Assembly (NCBI GenBank): GCA_016875715.1
Contig: VGOZ01000008.1
Span: forward strand, 1-59,108
DNA: 59,108 nt
DNA from: Chloroflexota bacterium
GTDB lineage: Bacteria; Chloroflexota; UBA6077; FW602-bin22
Reading direction: 5' to 3'
The notes under the pieces were generated by a model. That model was given only the letters and a program-made list of their open reading frames with translations, had not been told where the DNA came from and searched no databases. Of the stretch, positions 17,717 to 25,945 are shown one piece after another. Position numbers and translations under genes: made by a program. Numbering within the stretch: the first letter of the stretch is position 1; every line of letters starts with the position of its first letter.

Positions 17717-19344
17717 CACGCGCGCCATTCGGGCAGGCCAAAGGCGCGGGCGTGGCGCACGAGGGCGTTGACCTCGCTCGCCTCTCTCCCTTCCGTCCAC
17801 GCCAGGTCCGAGGCCATCAGTGAGGCGACCGGGCGCGCCAGAGCCAGTGCCCGGCGATGATCGAGCGCGAGCAGTCGGGTTCGCCGATCGAGGACGTCGA
17901 TGAGAGTCATCGCCTGTTCGCGCTGAACGGCGTGCCGCACCTCCGCCTCAAACAGAGGCGGAACCGCACTCGCCTCGCTCTGGCAGCCGATCTCGCCGGG
18001 CATGAGGCGGAGGATCTCGTCGCACTCCCCACCGTAGCGGAGCAGGAGGCGATCGAAGTCGGCTCCGGCACATGGGATCCCGTCCCGTGCGCACGGAGGC
18101 GCATTCGTGGGGCGGACCAAGGGCACGTCCAAAGTGACGGGCCCGGTCCGAGCGCCAAGCCGGTCGGCCAGAATAGAGCCAACCCGCTCGGCGATCCGCC
18201 GATAGGTGGTGAGCTTTCCGCCGCCGATGTGGATGATCCTATCGTCAGTCTTGACTCGCTCCGCGCGCGAGAGCTTGCTCGTCGAACCGGCCTCGCCCGC
18301 CACGAGCGGTCGGATGCCCGCATGCGCCGCGACGACATCCTCACGCCTCACCTGGCCCGGCGCGGTATGCCGGCGGAGCCCCTCAAGGAGGTACGCAAGA
18401 TCCTCCTCCTCGACCTCCGGCGTGGCGATGTCGCCTTCGTACAGGGTGTCCGTGGTGCCCACCAGAATGCGATCGAGCCACGGCACCACGAAGATCATTC
18501 GATCGTCGGAAACGGTGGGCAGATACATCGCCGCTCGCATGGGGAAGCGATCGGTCGAGAGAAGGAGATGGACGCCCTTTGCCGGCTGAATGGGCAGCCC
18601 TCCTTTCAGGCCACCGATGTCTCGATCACCCCATGCACCGGAAGCGACGACGACGCAGCGTGCGCGAAAGCGCAAGTCGGACCCGCCCTCGCGGTCGTGC
18701 GCGTTGATCTCGCAGAGCCCCCCGGCATCGGTGACGCGCGTCACCGCGCAATGGTTGACGAGAAGAGCGCCTGCCTCGCGCGCGCGGCGGTAGACCGCCA
18801 TCGCCAGCGCGACATCGTCGGTCTGAGCGTCCCAATAGACGAACCCGGTGTCGATTGCGCGAGGGTCCATCCAGGGCGCGAGATCGCGAATCTGGCTGCG
18901 ATCGATGTGAGCGAACGAACGAGAACCGGCGGGTGCCAGCGCTCGGTAAATGGCGAGCCCGAGGGCGTACCGGGCCGCCTCCGTCGGCCCACGGCGAACC
19001 GGGATCACGAATGGGATCTCTCGGACCAGACCGGGCGCCAGTCGCAGCAGGTGTTGACGCTCGACGAGCGACTCACGTGTCACCGCGAACTGGCCCTGTG
19101 CCAGATAGCGCAGGCCACCGTGTATCAGTTTTGACGATCGACTCGTCGTTCCCGCCGCGTAGTCCTCGCGTTCGAACAGCGCGACCGAGAGACCGCGAAG
19201 GCTTGCGTCGAGAGCGATGCCGAGTCCGGTGATCCCTCCGCCGATCACGACTGCGTCGAATATCGCACCATCGACGTCCTGGAGAATCCGACTCCGCGCA
19301 AGCGGGGGGCTCGCCGACGTTCCCGGATCCTTTGTCGGTGCCAC
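17716..19344 (-). CDS. glpD: FAD-dependent glycerol-3-phosphate dehydrogenase
   Basis: 542 residues. The N-terminal dinucleotide fold reads DAVVIGGGITGLGIALDA, followed by the GlpD signature FEREDYAAGTTSRSSKLIHGGLRYL. Further conserved segments are MYLPTVSDDRMIFVVPWLDRILVGTTDT and HIGGGKLTTYRRIAE, and a C-terminal helical DAO_C domain. The enzyme oxidises sn-glycerol 3-phosphate to dihydroxyacetone phosphate at the membrane, passing electrons to quinone. The start is a GTG at 19344 with no evident Shine-Dalgarno; no other in-frame start precedes the Rossmann fold closely. Coupled by a 1-base overlap to the CheW-like gene. Confidence 0.92.
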   Translation of the reverse strand: MAPTKDPGTSASPPLARSRILQDVDGAIFDAVVIGGGITGLGIALDASLRGLSVALFEREDYAAGTTSRSSKLIHGGLRYLAQGQFAVTRESLVERQHLLRLAPGLVREIPFVIPVRRGPTEAARYALGLAIYRALAPAGSRSFAHIDRSQIRDLAPWMDPRAIDTGFVYWDAQTDDVALAMAVYRRAREAGALLVNHCAVTRVTDAGGLCEINAHDREGGSDLRFRARCVVVASGAWGDRDIGGLKGGLPIQPAKGVHLLLSTDRFPMRAAMYLPTVSDDRMIFVVPWLDRILVGTTDTLYEGDIATPEVEEEDLAYLLEGLRRHTAPGQVRREDVVAAHAGIRPLVAGEAGSTSKLSRAERVKTDDRIIHIGGGKLTTYRRIAERVGSILADRLGARTGPVTLDVPLVRPTNAPPCARDGIPCAGADFDRLLLRYGGECDEILRLMPGEIGCQSEASAVPPLFEAEVRHAVQREQAMTLIDVLDRRTRLLALDHRRALALARPVASLMASDLAWTEGREASEVNALVRHARAFGLPEWRA

Positions 19345-19474
19345 AGGAGGATGCTATCGTTAAAGTACTGCGCTCTGTGCTGATTCAACAATCGCCCTTC
19401 ATCCACGTGACAGTCGTTGCGGACCTTGAGTTCGCGCCTTCCGTGAGTCGAGTCGCGGGTATTCGTCGTGCGAT

Positions 19475-20674
19475 GTGCAGAGATTCCACCGCGTGACGGA
19501 CCTACCGATTGACGCTGCGCGCTCGGAGAGGTTCACGTCGTTCGACCTCGTCCCGCGCGCTCTTAGCGCGGTGGAGCGAGCAGGGTACGTTACGCCCACC
19601 GCGATCCAGAGGCTGGTCGTGCCTCTCCTCCTCGCCGGCTTCGATGTCGTAGGGCAATCGCAGACCGGAACCGGGAAGACGGCCGCGTTCGCCTTGCCCA
19701 TCATCAGCGCGATCGACGTCGACGCGCCCATGGTCCAGGCGATCGTCCTCGTGCCGACGCGGGAGCTGTGTCTACAGGTGACGGGCGAGTTCAGGAAACT
19801 CGGCGCCGACCGAGGCGTACGCGCTCTCGCGGTCTACGGCGGGACGGCACTCGTACCGCAAGCGGATGCTCTGCGCCGCGGAGTGCACGTAGTCGTCGGT
19901 ACGCCGGGCCGGGTGCTCGATCAGATACGCCGTGGGCCACTGGATCTGCGCAGTGCCTCGTGGGTAGTCCTCGACGAGTGCGATGAGATGCTCGATATGG
20001 GATTCATTGAGGACATCGATGCCATCGTACGGAGCACGCCCGATCGGCGGCAGACGGCACTATTCTCCGCTACGCTGCCTCCCTTCGTCCTCGAGGTCGC
20101 ACATCAGTACCTGCACGATCCGGAATTCGTGAACGTCGATCCCGGACAGGCTACCGCGGTCGAGATCGATCAGTGCTTCTGCGAGGTTCTCGAGGACGAC
20201 AAGGTCAGGGCACTTCGCTGCCTGACGCGGATGCAGGGCTCCGACGGGCACATGCTTGTATTCCGGCGGACCCAGCGAGGCGTCGACTGGCTCGTGCGTC
20301 GGCTCGCTGCCGTCGCGGGTCTCCGCATCGAAGGTTTGCATGGGGCGATGGGACAGGGCCAGCGAGAGAGCACGATGCGCGCGTTTCGCGACGGTGAGAT
20401 CAACGTGCTCATCGCGACCAATGTAGCTGCCCGCGGACTGGATATCTCCCGCGTCACCCACGTCCTCAACTATGACTTGCCGCAGACCGCCGAAGAGTAT
20501 GTCCATCGTGTCGGTAGGACGGGGCGCGCCGGCCGCAAGGGCACTGCGGTCACGTTCGTCGGAGAGTGGGATGGGGAGGTCTTCGAGGAGATCCGGCGGC
20601 GTGTTGGCCGTGGTCTACGACAGATCGACCTGGCGCTCTATGGCGATTCCGAACCGGCGGTCGCTACGGGATAA
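19475..20674 (+). CDS. DEAD-box family ATP-dependent RNA helicase with DECD motif
   Basis: 399 residues from GTG 19475 (GTG 19493 is equally possible; neither has a clear ribosome site). All helicase motifs are visible in order: the Q-motif region TSFDLVPRALSAVERAGYVTPTAIQ, motif I SQTGTGKT, Ia PTREL, II DECD rather than DEAD, III SAT, then in domain 2 VFRRTQRG, VAARGLDIS and motif VI HRVGRTGRAG. It lacks a long C-terminal extension, resembling the short RhlE/CshA-type helicases of cold adaptation and mRNA decay. DECD is the variant known from eukaryotic UAP56. It overlaps the convergent NAD gene by 11 bases. Confidence 0.9.
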   Translation: MQRFHRVTDLPIDAARSERFTSFDLVPRALSAVERAGYVTPTAIQRLVVPLLLAGFDVVGQSQTGTGKTAAFALPIISAIDVDAPMVQAIVLVPTRELCLQVTGEFRKLGADRGVRALAVYGGTALVPQADALRRGVHVVVGTPGRVLDQIRRGPLDLRSASWVVLDECDEMLDMGFIEDIDAIVRSTPDRRQTALFSATLPPFVLEVAHQYLHDPEFVNVDPGQATAVEIDQCFCEVLEDDKVRALRCLTRMQGSDGHMLVFRRTQRGVDWLVRRLAAVAGLRIEGLHGAMGQGQRESTMRAFRDGEINVLIATNVAARGLDISRVTHVLNYDLPQTAEEYVHRVGRTGRAGRKGTAVTFVGEWDGEVFEEIRRRVGRGLRQIDLALYGDSEPAVATG

Positions 20675-22088
20675 CTCGCGCCCCCGCTGCCACCATCTCA
20701 TCGAGGGCGCGGTCGGAATCACCCGGCACCAGGTCTACGCCACGTAGCGCGCCGCGCACGACATCGACGGAGTAGCCGCGAGTAAGTGCGTCCAGCACTG
20801 TGGCGCGAACGCAATAGTCGGTGGCGAGGCCGCCGACAACGAGGTGGGCGACCCGTTGTTCGCGGAGAATCGCCTCGAGTGGCGCTCCGGTTTCGTCGGT
20901 GCCCTCGAACCCCGAATAACCGTCGGCATCGGCGCTCATTCCCTTGCTCACGACGATGGCGCCAGCCGGAAGCCCGAGGGCAGGGTGGAACCGCGCCCCA
21001 TCCGTCTCCTTCACGCAGTGACGCGGCCACAGGCCGCCTCGATCCGTGAAGTGACCGGAGTCCGCCGGGTGCCAGTCCCGTGTCGCGACGATAGGCCGGC
21101 CGGCGATGGCGAACTCCCGCACGAGTTCCCCAAGGCGGGGAACCACCGCGTCCCCCTGTGGTACCTCCAGCGCGCCCCCGGGGCAAAAGTCCCTCTGGAG
21201 ATCGACTATCACCAGCGCGGCATCCTCCGCGCGCGGCACGGAGAGGATCTCCAGGCTCAGATCCAGCGTGGGCGCCGAGTGCGTCAAGGCGCCGACCGAG
21301 ATCAGGTTCACGCCCGCCGCCGCGATGCGTGCGATCCGCTCGAGACGGATGCCGCCCGAGGCTTCTGTCAGCGCGCGCCCGCCCACGATGCGCACCGCCT
21401 CGGCCATCTGCTCGTCGCTCATATTGTCCAGGAGGATGATGTCCGCACCTGCATCGGCCGCCTGTGCGACTTGGTCGAGATCTGTGACTTCGACCTCGAC
21501 GCGGATCGTGTGGGGCGCGGCTCGCCGCGCGCGGGCGACTGCTTCACCGATGCCGGCACCGGCGGCGCGCAGCGCGGCGAGATGATTGTCCTTGATCAGC
21601 ACCCCGTCGGAGAGGGACATGCGGTGGTTCGATCCACCTCCGGTCCGGATCGCGTACTTCTCGAGCGCGCGCAGGCCGGGAGTCGTCTTCCGAGTGTCGA
21701 CGATCACGGCTGCCGTGCCGTGCGTTGCCGCGACGTAGCGACCTGCGATCGTCGCGATCCCAGACAGTCTCTGCAGAAGGTTCAGTCCGACTCTTTCGCC
21801 GGTGAGAATGTCAACTGTGGAGCCAACCAGGTCCGCGAGGACGGTCCCTCGGGCGAATGGCTGGCCATCTTCGATCCGTCGGGTGACCCGGACCCGATCT
21901 CCCAGCGCGGCGAAGGTCGCGCTCACACAGTCGAGCCCGGCGAGGACGCCATCCTCTTTGGATACGATGACCGCCGCCGACTCCTGGTGCGGGTCAACGA
22001 GCGCCTCGGTTGTGATGTCTCCCCACGGGGCGTCTTCCGCCAGAGCGAGACAGACGACATCTCGGATCGCGCGGTGCGGAACGTTCAC
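20664..22088 (-). CDS. nadC: Fusion: quinolinate phosphoribosyltransferase (NadC) and nicotinamidase (PncA-like)
   Basis: 474 residues; GTG 22088 overlaps the nadA stop (GTGA). Residues 1 to about 285 are NadC: LAEDAPWGDITTE, GERVGLNLLQRLSGIAT, DTRKTTPGLRALEKYAI, GGGSNHRMSLSDGVLIKDNH, EVEV and ILLDNM supply the quinolinate and PRPP sites. After a linker of about five residues, residues 290-474 are an isochorismatase-fold nicotinamidase: catalytic Asp296 (VDLQRDF), Lys382 (VVSKG) and Cys426 (LATDYCVRA), with metal ligands Asp338, His340 (RDWHP) and His346. No stop separates the parts. The protein would make nicotinate mononucleotide from quinolinate and release nicotinate from nicotinamide. 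Third gene of the NiaR-controlled operon. Confidence 0.92.
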   Translation of the reverse strand: MNVPHRAIRDVVCLALAEDAPWGDITTEALVDPHQESAAVIVSKEDGVLAGLDCVSATFAALGDRVRVTRRIEDGQPFARGTVLADLVGSTVDILTGERVGLNLLQRLSGIATIAGRYVAATHGTAAVIVDTRKTTPGLRALEKYAIRTGGGSNHRMSLSDGVLIKDNHLAALRAAGAGIGEAVARARRAAPHTIRVEVEVTDLDQVAQAADAGADIILLDNMSDEQMAEAVRIVGGRALTEASGGIRLERIARIAAAGVNLISVGALTHSAPTLDLSLEILSVPRAEDAALVIVDLQRDFCPGGALEVPQGDAVVPRLGELVREFAIAGRPIVATRDWHPADSGHFTDRGGLWPRHCVKETDGARFHPALGLPAGAIVVSKGMSADADGYSGFEGTDETGAPLEAILREQRVAHLVVGGLATDYCVRATVLDALTRGYSVDVVRGALRGVDLVPGDSDRALDEMVAAGARVIP

Positions 22089-23353
22089 GCGATCTGCAGC
22101 ATCCGCTCCAGCGCCACCTTTGCCCACTTCGTCGTCTCCGCATCGACCGCGATGCGGTTGACGACCTCGCCCTCGGCCAGCCGATCGAGGACCCAGGCAA
22201 GATAGCCAGGATGGATCCGGTACATCGTCGAGCACGGACAGATCACCGGGTCGAGACAGAAGACCGTCTTGTCGGGGTTCTCACGCTCCAGGCGGGAGAC
22301 GAGATTGATCTCGGTACCGACCGCCCAGACCGAACCCGGCGCCGACTCCGTGATGCGCCGCGCGATAAGTTCGGTTGAACCGTACTCATCCGCCGCATCC
22401 ACAACCTCCCGCTTGCATTCCGGGTGCACGATTACTCGAACACCGGGGTGGTTCTCTCGCGCCCACCGGATCTGCTCGGTGGAGAAACGGGCGTGCACGG
22501 AGCACCAGCCCAACCACAGGTAGAAGGTCGCCGCTCGCAACTCCTCGACCGTGTGCCCGCCCGAGGGAACACGCGGCGACCAGATGAGCATGTCGTCCTG
22601 GCGATAGCCTAGGCGAAGCGCGGTATTCCGGCCGAGATGCTGATCTGGGAAGAACAGGACCTTATCTCCCCGGTCTAGCGCCCAGCGCAGCGCCGCGCTC
22701 GCGTTCGACGATGTACACACCAGGCCGCCGTTGCGGCCGCAGAACGCCTTCAGGCTGGCGGCCGAGTTCATATAGGTGACGGGCACGATGCGCGCGTCGA
22801 TCGTGCCCGTCAGTTCGGCCCAACACGCCTCGACGTCGTCCGGTTGAGCCATATTCGCCATCGAGCAGCCCGCCTCCAGGTTCGGCAGGATCACCTGCTG
22901 ATGAGGTGCGCTGAGGATGTCGGCGCTCTCAGCCATGAAGTGGACGCCGCAAAACACGATGTAGCGGGCGTCCCTCCGATTGGCGGCAAGTTGCGAAAGT
23001 TTGTACGAGTCGCCGCGGAAGTCCGCGTGACGAATGATCTCCTCGCGCTGGTAATGATGCCCGAGGATGACCAGATCGGTTCCGAGAGCAGTCCTCGCGC
23101 GCTCGATCCGCTGTCGGAGGTGTTCCTCCGACATCTCGAGGTATGCGGGGGGAATGGCCGCATCGGCCGGCGTGAGACCGCGCACGCCAGGAGTCCGCGC
23201 GGTATCGGCACCGCGCCACTGGAGGCGAATGGGGCCGACGGCTTGTTCGCTCGTCTGGCATGTCTTGCCGGTAGGTCGGACGAGTGTGACCACGCTCTCC
23301 TCGATTCGCCGTGCCTGACTGGGCATCGTAGAGTCGGACAGCTGTCTTGTCAA
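22085..23353 (-). CDS. nadA: Quinolinate synthase NadA
   Basis: Up to 422 residues. The core begins at MSEEHLRQRIERARTALG and continues with VILGHHYQREEI, HADFRGDSYKLSQLAA and CGVHFMAESADIL. The three cysteines that hold the 4Fe-4S cluster are in EAGCSMAN, LVCTSSNAS and VICPCSTMYRI. The enzyme condenses iminoaspartate with dihydroxyacetone phosphate to quinolinate. About 80 residues precede the core; TTG 23353 overlaps the niaR stop (TTGA) and ATG 23326 is an alternative, so the exact N-terminus is uncertain. Its product is the substrate of the NadC half of the next gene. Confidence 0.95.
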   Translation of the reverse strand: MTRQLSDSTMPSQARRIEESVVTLVRPTGKTCQTSEQAVGPIRLQWRGADTARTPGVRGLTPADAAIPPAYLEMSEEHLRQRIERARTALGTDLVILGHHYQREEIIRHADFRGDSYKLSQLAANRRDARYIVFCGVHFMAESADILSAPHQQVILPNLEAGCSMANMAQPDDVEACWAELTGTIDARIVPVTYMNSAASLKAFCGRNGGLVCTSSNASAALRWALDRGDKVLFFPDQHLGRNTALRLGYRQDDMLIWSPRVPSGGHTVEELRAATFYLWLGWCSVHARFSTEQIRWARENHPGVRVIVHPECKREVVDAADEYGSTELIARRITESAPGSVWAVGTEINLVSRLERENPDKTVFCLDPVICPCSTMYRIHPGYLAWVLDRLAEGEVVNRIAVDAETTKWAKVALERMLQIA

Positions 23354-23859
23354 CGCTCCAACAGAATCCCCAGGTCCCGTAGCGCCTGCCGTCCCCGTTC
23401 GAGGACATCCGGGCGCGAGGCCTCGAGCGTGTGCAGGTGCACGCCGCGAGTCAACGCAAGGAGCGGTTCCGATCCCTCCAGGCGGGTCATGAATGCCCGG
23501 ACGTCGAAGCGGGACTCCACCATCAGAAGGCCGCGCAACTCGCCGTAGACCGGGTGTTCGATCACGACATCGACAATACGAATGCCGAGGTCGACCAGGG
23601 TCACGAGCTCGATCTCGATCTGATCGCGACGGTGTTGGACGGCCACGACCGTGCGCAGCTGGCCGCCCGCCGGCGCGCTGGGCAAGACATAACCGCGCGG
23701 CGTCGCGATAATCTCCGATCCGGCCGCGCGCAGAATGGCCACATCCTGAACGATGACCTGACGGCTGACACCCAGAGTCGTGGCAAGGTCGGCACCGGTC
23801 ACTGGCGCGACGGAGTCGCGCACGATCCGCAGGAGCACCTGGCGGCGCTCATCCGACAC
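23350..23859 (-). CDS. niaR: NiaR/YrxA-type transcriptional repressor of NAD synthesis (HTH-3H)
   Basis: 169 residues from GTG 23859. Residues 1-60 are a winged helix (TGADLATTLGVSRQVIVQDVAIL, then the wing IIATPRGYVL), closely like Bacillus NiaR. Residues 70-169 are the 3H domain, with His76, His102 (EHPVYGEL), His141 and His143 (GVHLHTL) as likely metal and nicotinate ligands. NiaR represses NAD genes when nicotinic acid is plentiful. It leads an operon with nadA and nadC-pncA joined by 4-base overlaps, so it is expected to be autoregulated; no operator was identified with confidence. Confidence 0.9.
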   Translation of the reverse strand: MSDERRQVLLRIVRDSVAPVTGADLATTLGVSRQVIVQDVAILRAAGSEIIATPRGYVLPSAPAGGQLRTVVAVQHRRDQIEIELVTLVDLGIRIVDVVIEHPVYGELRGLLMVESRFDVRAFMTRLEGSEPLLALTRGVHLHTLEASRPDVLERGRQALRDLGILLER

Positions 23860-23865
23860 GCAGGC

Positions 23866-23894
23866 AGTCTATGGCCTCATCTGCGGTACGTCCA
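23866..23894 (-). promoter_or_regulatory. Promoter of the niaR-nadA-nadC operon, leaderless
   Basis: On the minus strand TGGACG (23889-23894) and TAGACT (23866-23871) are 17 bases apart. The -10 box ends 6 bases before the GTG of niaR, so transcription would begin at or next to the start codon. Confidence 0.6.
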
Positions 23895-24656
23895 CTCTGG
23901 CGACCGATAGAGGCCGCGGTTGAGCGCGTGCACCCGTCTGATGAACTCCGACTCCTTGCTACCTGTAAGGTCGAGAAGCCCCTGCGCGGTGAGTTCGGCG
24001 CGCAGGGCCACACCGAACCGGCCGGTGCCCGAAGAGGCTGGCCTGACGAGCGACGCGGAACTCGCATCGCGGAGTGAAACGATCAGTTCGGCGAGTCGGT
24101 TTACCTGGCCCGGAGCGAGAGTGACGTATCGGCCGATACCATCCAGGCCCCGCGCCCATCGCATCGTGGCGTGGTGGAGAACGACGCCACGCCGACGGAT
24201 CTGCCCCCAACCCACCAACTTTCTGGGGGGTGCGCCGAAGCAGATCTCGTATGGCGCCAGTGTGGCGAAGCAGATCGACGACACTCCGCCCGCCAGATCG
24301 CGCGATGCCCGCGCCTGTTCCGGCGTCGCCGATGCGACGGATACCCCCATCGATCTCAGCAGGCGGACCGTATACTCTGCGTGGGCGTTATAGGAATCCA
24401 GCACACCTGTTGCTGCAAGGTGATGCCCCAGTGGTGCCGCAACTGCCCACCCGATCTGGCTGTCGTGCAGCACCGCGGTCCCCCCGGACGCGCGGCGAAC
24501 GATCCCGATGCGGTCGTACCGCACCATCGGGATATCGAGATCAGCGATCGACTGGGCCAGTCCGAGCGAGAGCCATCGTCCGCTCCATCGGTAGAGGCGG
24601 AACGAGGGCGGACCACCATCGGCGACGAGACCGAGCATGGCCTCGTCGGCGGCCAT
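23877..24656 (-). CDS. Lipoate/octanoate protein ligase family (LplA/LipM-like)
   Basis: 259 residues from ATG 24656. The fold signature is clear: YNMAADEAMLGLV, VRRASGGTAVLHDSQIGWAVAAPL (the RR-GGGAV-H lipoyl pocket), GGVSSICFATLAPYEI and KLVGWGQIRRRGVVLHHATM, where Lys matches the invariant ligase lysine. Such proteins attach octanoate or lipoate to lipoyl domains. No cysteine is evident in the LipM position from inspection, so ligase versus transferase is open. The codons before ATG 24656 still read like the family (PRHSGPYN) and stay open into the kinase gene, without ATG, GTG or TTG, so the true start may be a rare codon such as CTG at 24704 or 24710. Confidence 0.8.
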   Translation of the reverse strand: MAADEAMLGLVADGGPPSFRLYRWSGRWLSLGLAQSIADLDIPMVRYDRIGIVRRASGGTAVLHDSQIGWAVAAPLGHHLAATGVLDSYNAHAEYTVRLLRSMGVSVASATPEQARASRDLAGGVSSICFATLAPYEICFGAPPRKLVGWGQIRRRGVVLHHATMRWARGLDGIGRYVTLAPGQVNRLAELIVSLRDASSASLVRPASSGTGRFGVALRAELTAQGLLDLTGSKESEFIRRVHALNRGLYRSPEWTYRR

Positions 24657-24717
24657 GTTGTACGGCCCGCTGTGACGGGGAATCCGCGGCTGTGCCGAAG
24701 GCAGGACCAGCGCCGTC

Positions 24718-25668
24718 TCAGCGCGCCACGTCTTGGTCGAGCCGCAACTCCTCGACCTCCCGGCGCGTCGGCAGACCCTCGGTATCCCCCGTCGCGGTCA
24801 TTGCCAGACCACCAACGATGTTGCCCCAGCGGACGGACTCTGCCAGACCGAGGCCGCGGAGCGTTCCAGAGAGGAATCCAGCCGCGAAGCCGTCACCGGC
24901 TCCGACCGGATCCACAATCCGTTCGAGTCGAATCCCGGGAACCTGAACCTGCTCGTGCGCGGTGACCGCGAGCGCGCCGTCCGCGCCAAGTTTGACGACG
25001 GCGCTGGCCGCGCCAAGAGACCGGAGGGCATTCGCGGCCCGGCGCGCGTCGCTCTCGCCGGTCAGCATCTCTGCCTCGTCGATTCCCGGGAGGACGACAT
25101 CGCAGTACGGCAGGATCTCGCACATCGCCGCACGAGCCTGTTCTCGCGTCCACAGGCGAAGGCGCATGTTCGGATCGAACGACACCTTCACGTCGCGATC
25201 GCGCGCCATCTCGACGGCCGCACGCACAGTCTCCCGGGCGGAGGAACTGATCGCCATCGTCACCCCGGTGACGTGAAGCCAGCGCGCCGAGCCGATCTGG
25301 TGCGCGTCCAGGTCGGAAGGTGCGAGCCGACTGGCAGCCGAACCAGCGCGATAGTAGAGCACCTTGCGCGGACCAACCTCGCGCTTCTCTTTCAGGACCA
25401 GGCCGGTAGGCGCCGCTGCATCGACGATCACGCCGCGGGTATCGACCCCCTCGCCGCGTACCGTGTTGATCACCAGTTGCCCGAACTCATCGTCGCCCAC
25501 CCGGCTGGACCACGCGACGCTGTGCCCCAGACGCGCAAGCCCGATCGCGACGTTCGACTCAGTCCCGGCGACAAAGCGAGTGAACGTACTGGCGAACCGC
25601 AGAGGGCCGATCTCATTGGCGGCCAGAAGCACCATTGTCTCACCGAACGTGACGACCTCGGGTACCAT
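24718..25668 (-). CDS. kdgK: PfkB family sugar kinase, probable 2-keto-3-deoxygluconate kinase
   Basis: 316 residues. N-terminal VVTFGETMVLLAAN and GTESNVAIGLARLG are the ribokinase-type substrate lid and GG-like motif. DPNMRLRLWT, VLPGIDEAEMLTG and the C-terminal anion-hole motif DPVGAGDGFAAGFLSG (catalytic Asp in GAGD) are typical of KDG kinase subgroup proteins. It would phosphorylate 2-keto-3-deoxygluconate or a related sugar, feeding Entner-Doudoroff-type breakdown of sugar acids; the exact sugar is inferred from overall likeness. It precedes the lipoyl ligase-like gene. A TACACT -10-like box ends 10 bases before the ATG. Confidence 0.85.
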   Translation of the reverse strand: MVPEVVTFGETMVLLAANEIGPLRFASTFTRFVAGTESNVAIGLARLGHSVAWSSRVGDDEFGQLVINTVRGEGVDTRGVIVDAAAPTGLVLKEKREVGPRKVLYYRAGSAASRLAPSDLDAHQIGSARWLHVTGVTMAISSSARETVRAAVEMARDRDVKVSFDPNMRLRLWTREQARAAMCEILPYCDVVLPGIDEAEMLTGESDARRAANALRSLGAASAVVKLGADGALAVTAHEQVQVPGIRLERIVDPVGAGDGFAAGFLSGTLRGLGLAESVRWGNIVGGLAMTATGDTEGLPTRREVEELRLDQDVAR

Positions 25669-25732
25669 CGGACGCGTCAGTGTAGCCGCGATCAGGTCGG
25701 GCCGGGTCGCGTACTAAGATCACCCCGATCCG

Positions 25733-25945
25733 ATGCGCACCGTTGAGAGCTACCGCGGAATCCAGGTCCACATCTTCGATGAGGCCGAAGATGTTCCTGC
25801 CTGGGTGACGTCGGATATGTCGCAGGGGCGGGCCGTGATCGCGCGAGGTTCCTTCGCGAGCACCGCCGCCCTGGCGCACATCCTCGATCGCTACCTCGAC
25901 GAGGTCCTTCTGGCTCAGTCCGGACCACGGGAGCAACGCCGATGA
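25733..25945 (+). CDS. Small hypothetical protein
   Basis: 70 residues, acidic to neutral, starting MRTVESYRGIQVHIFDEAEDVPAWV and with a helical C-terminus (AALAHILDRYLDEVL). No motif recognised. Its stop overlaps the ATG of the following 97-residue gene (ATGA), which supports translation of both. It is divergent from kdgK. Base composition matches its surroundings. Confidence 0.5.
   Translation: MRTVESYRGIQVHIFDEAEDVPAWVTSDMSQGRAVIARGSFASTAALAHILDRYLDEVLLAQSGPREQRR

Noticed and set aside
17857-19134. 425-codon open frame on the plus strand opposite glpD
   Set aside because: It is the antisense shadow of a high-GC gene; its translation has no recognisable motif, while the minus strand encodes clear GlpD.
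20844-22205. 453-codon open frame on the plus strand opposite nadC-nicotinamidase
   Set aside because: Antisense shadow; all catalytic motifs are on the minus strand.
24733-25746. 337-codon open frame opposite kdgK
   Set aside because: Shadow of the PfkB kinase gene.
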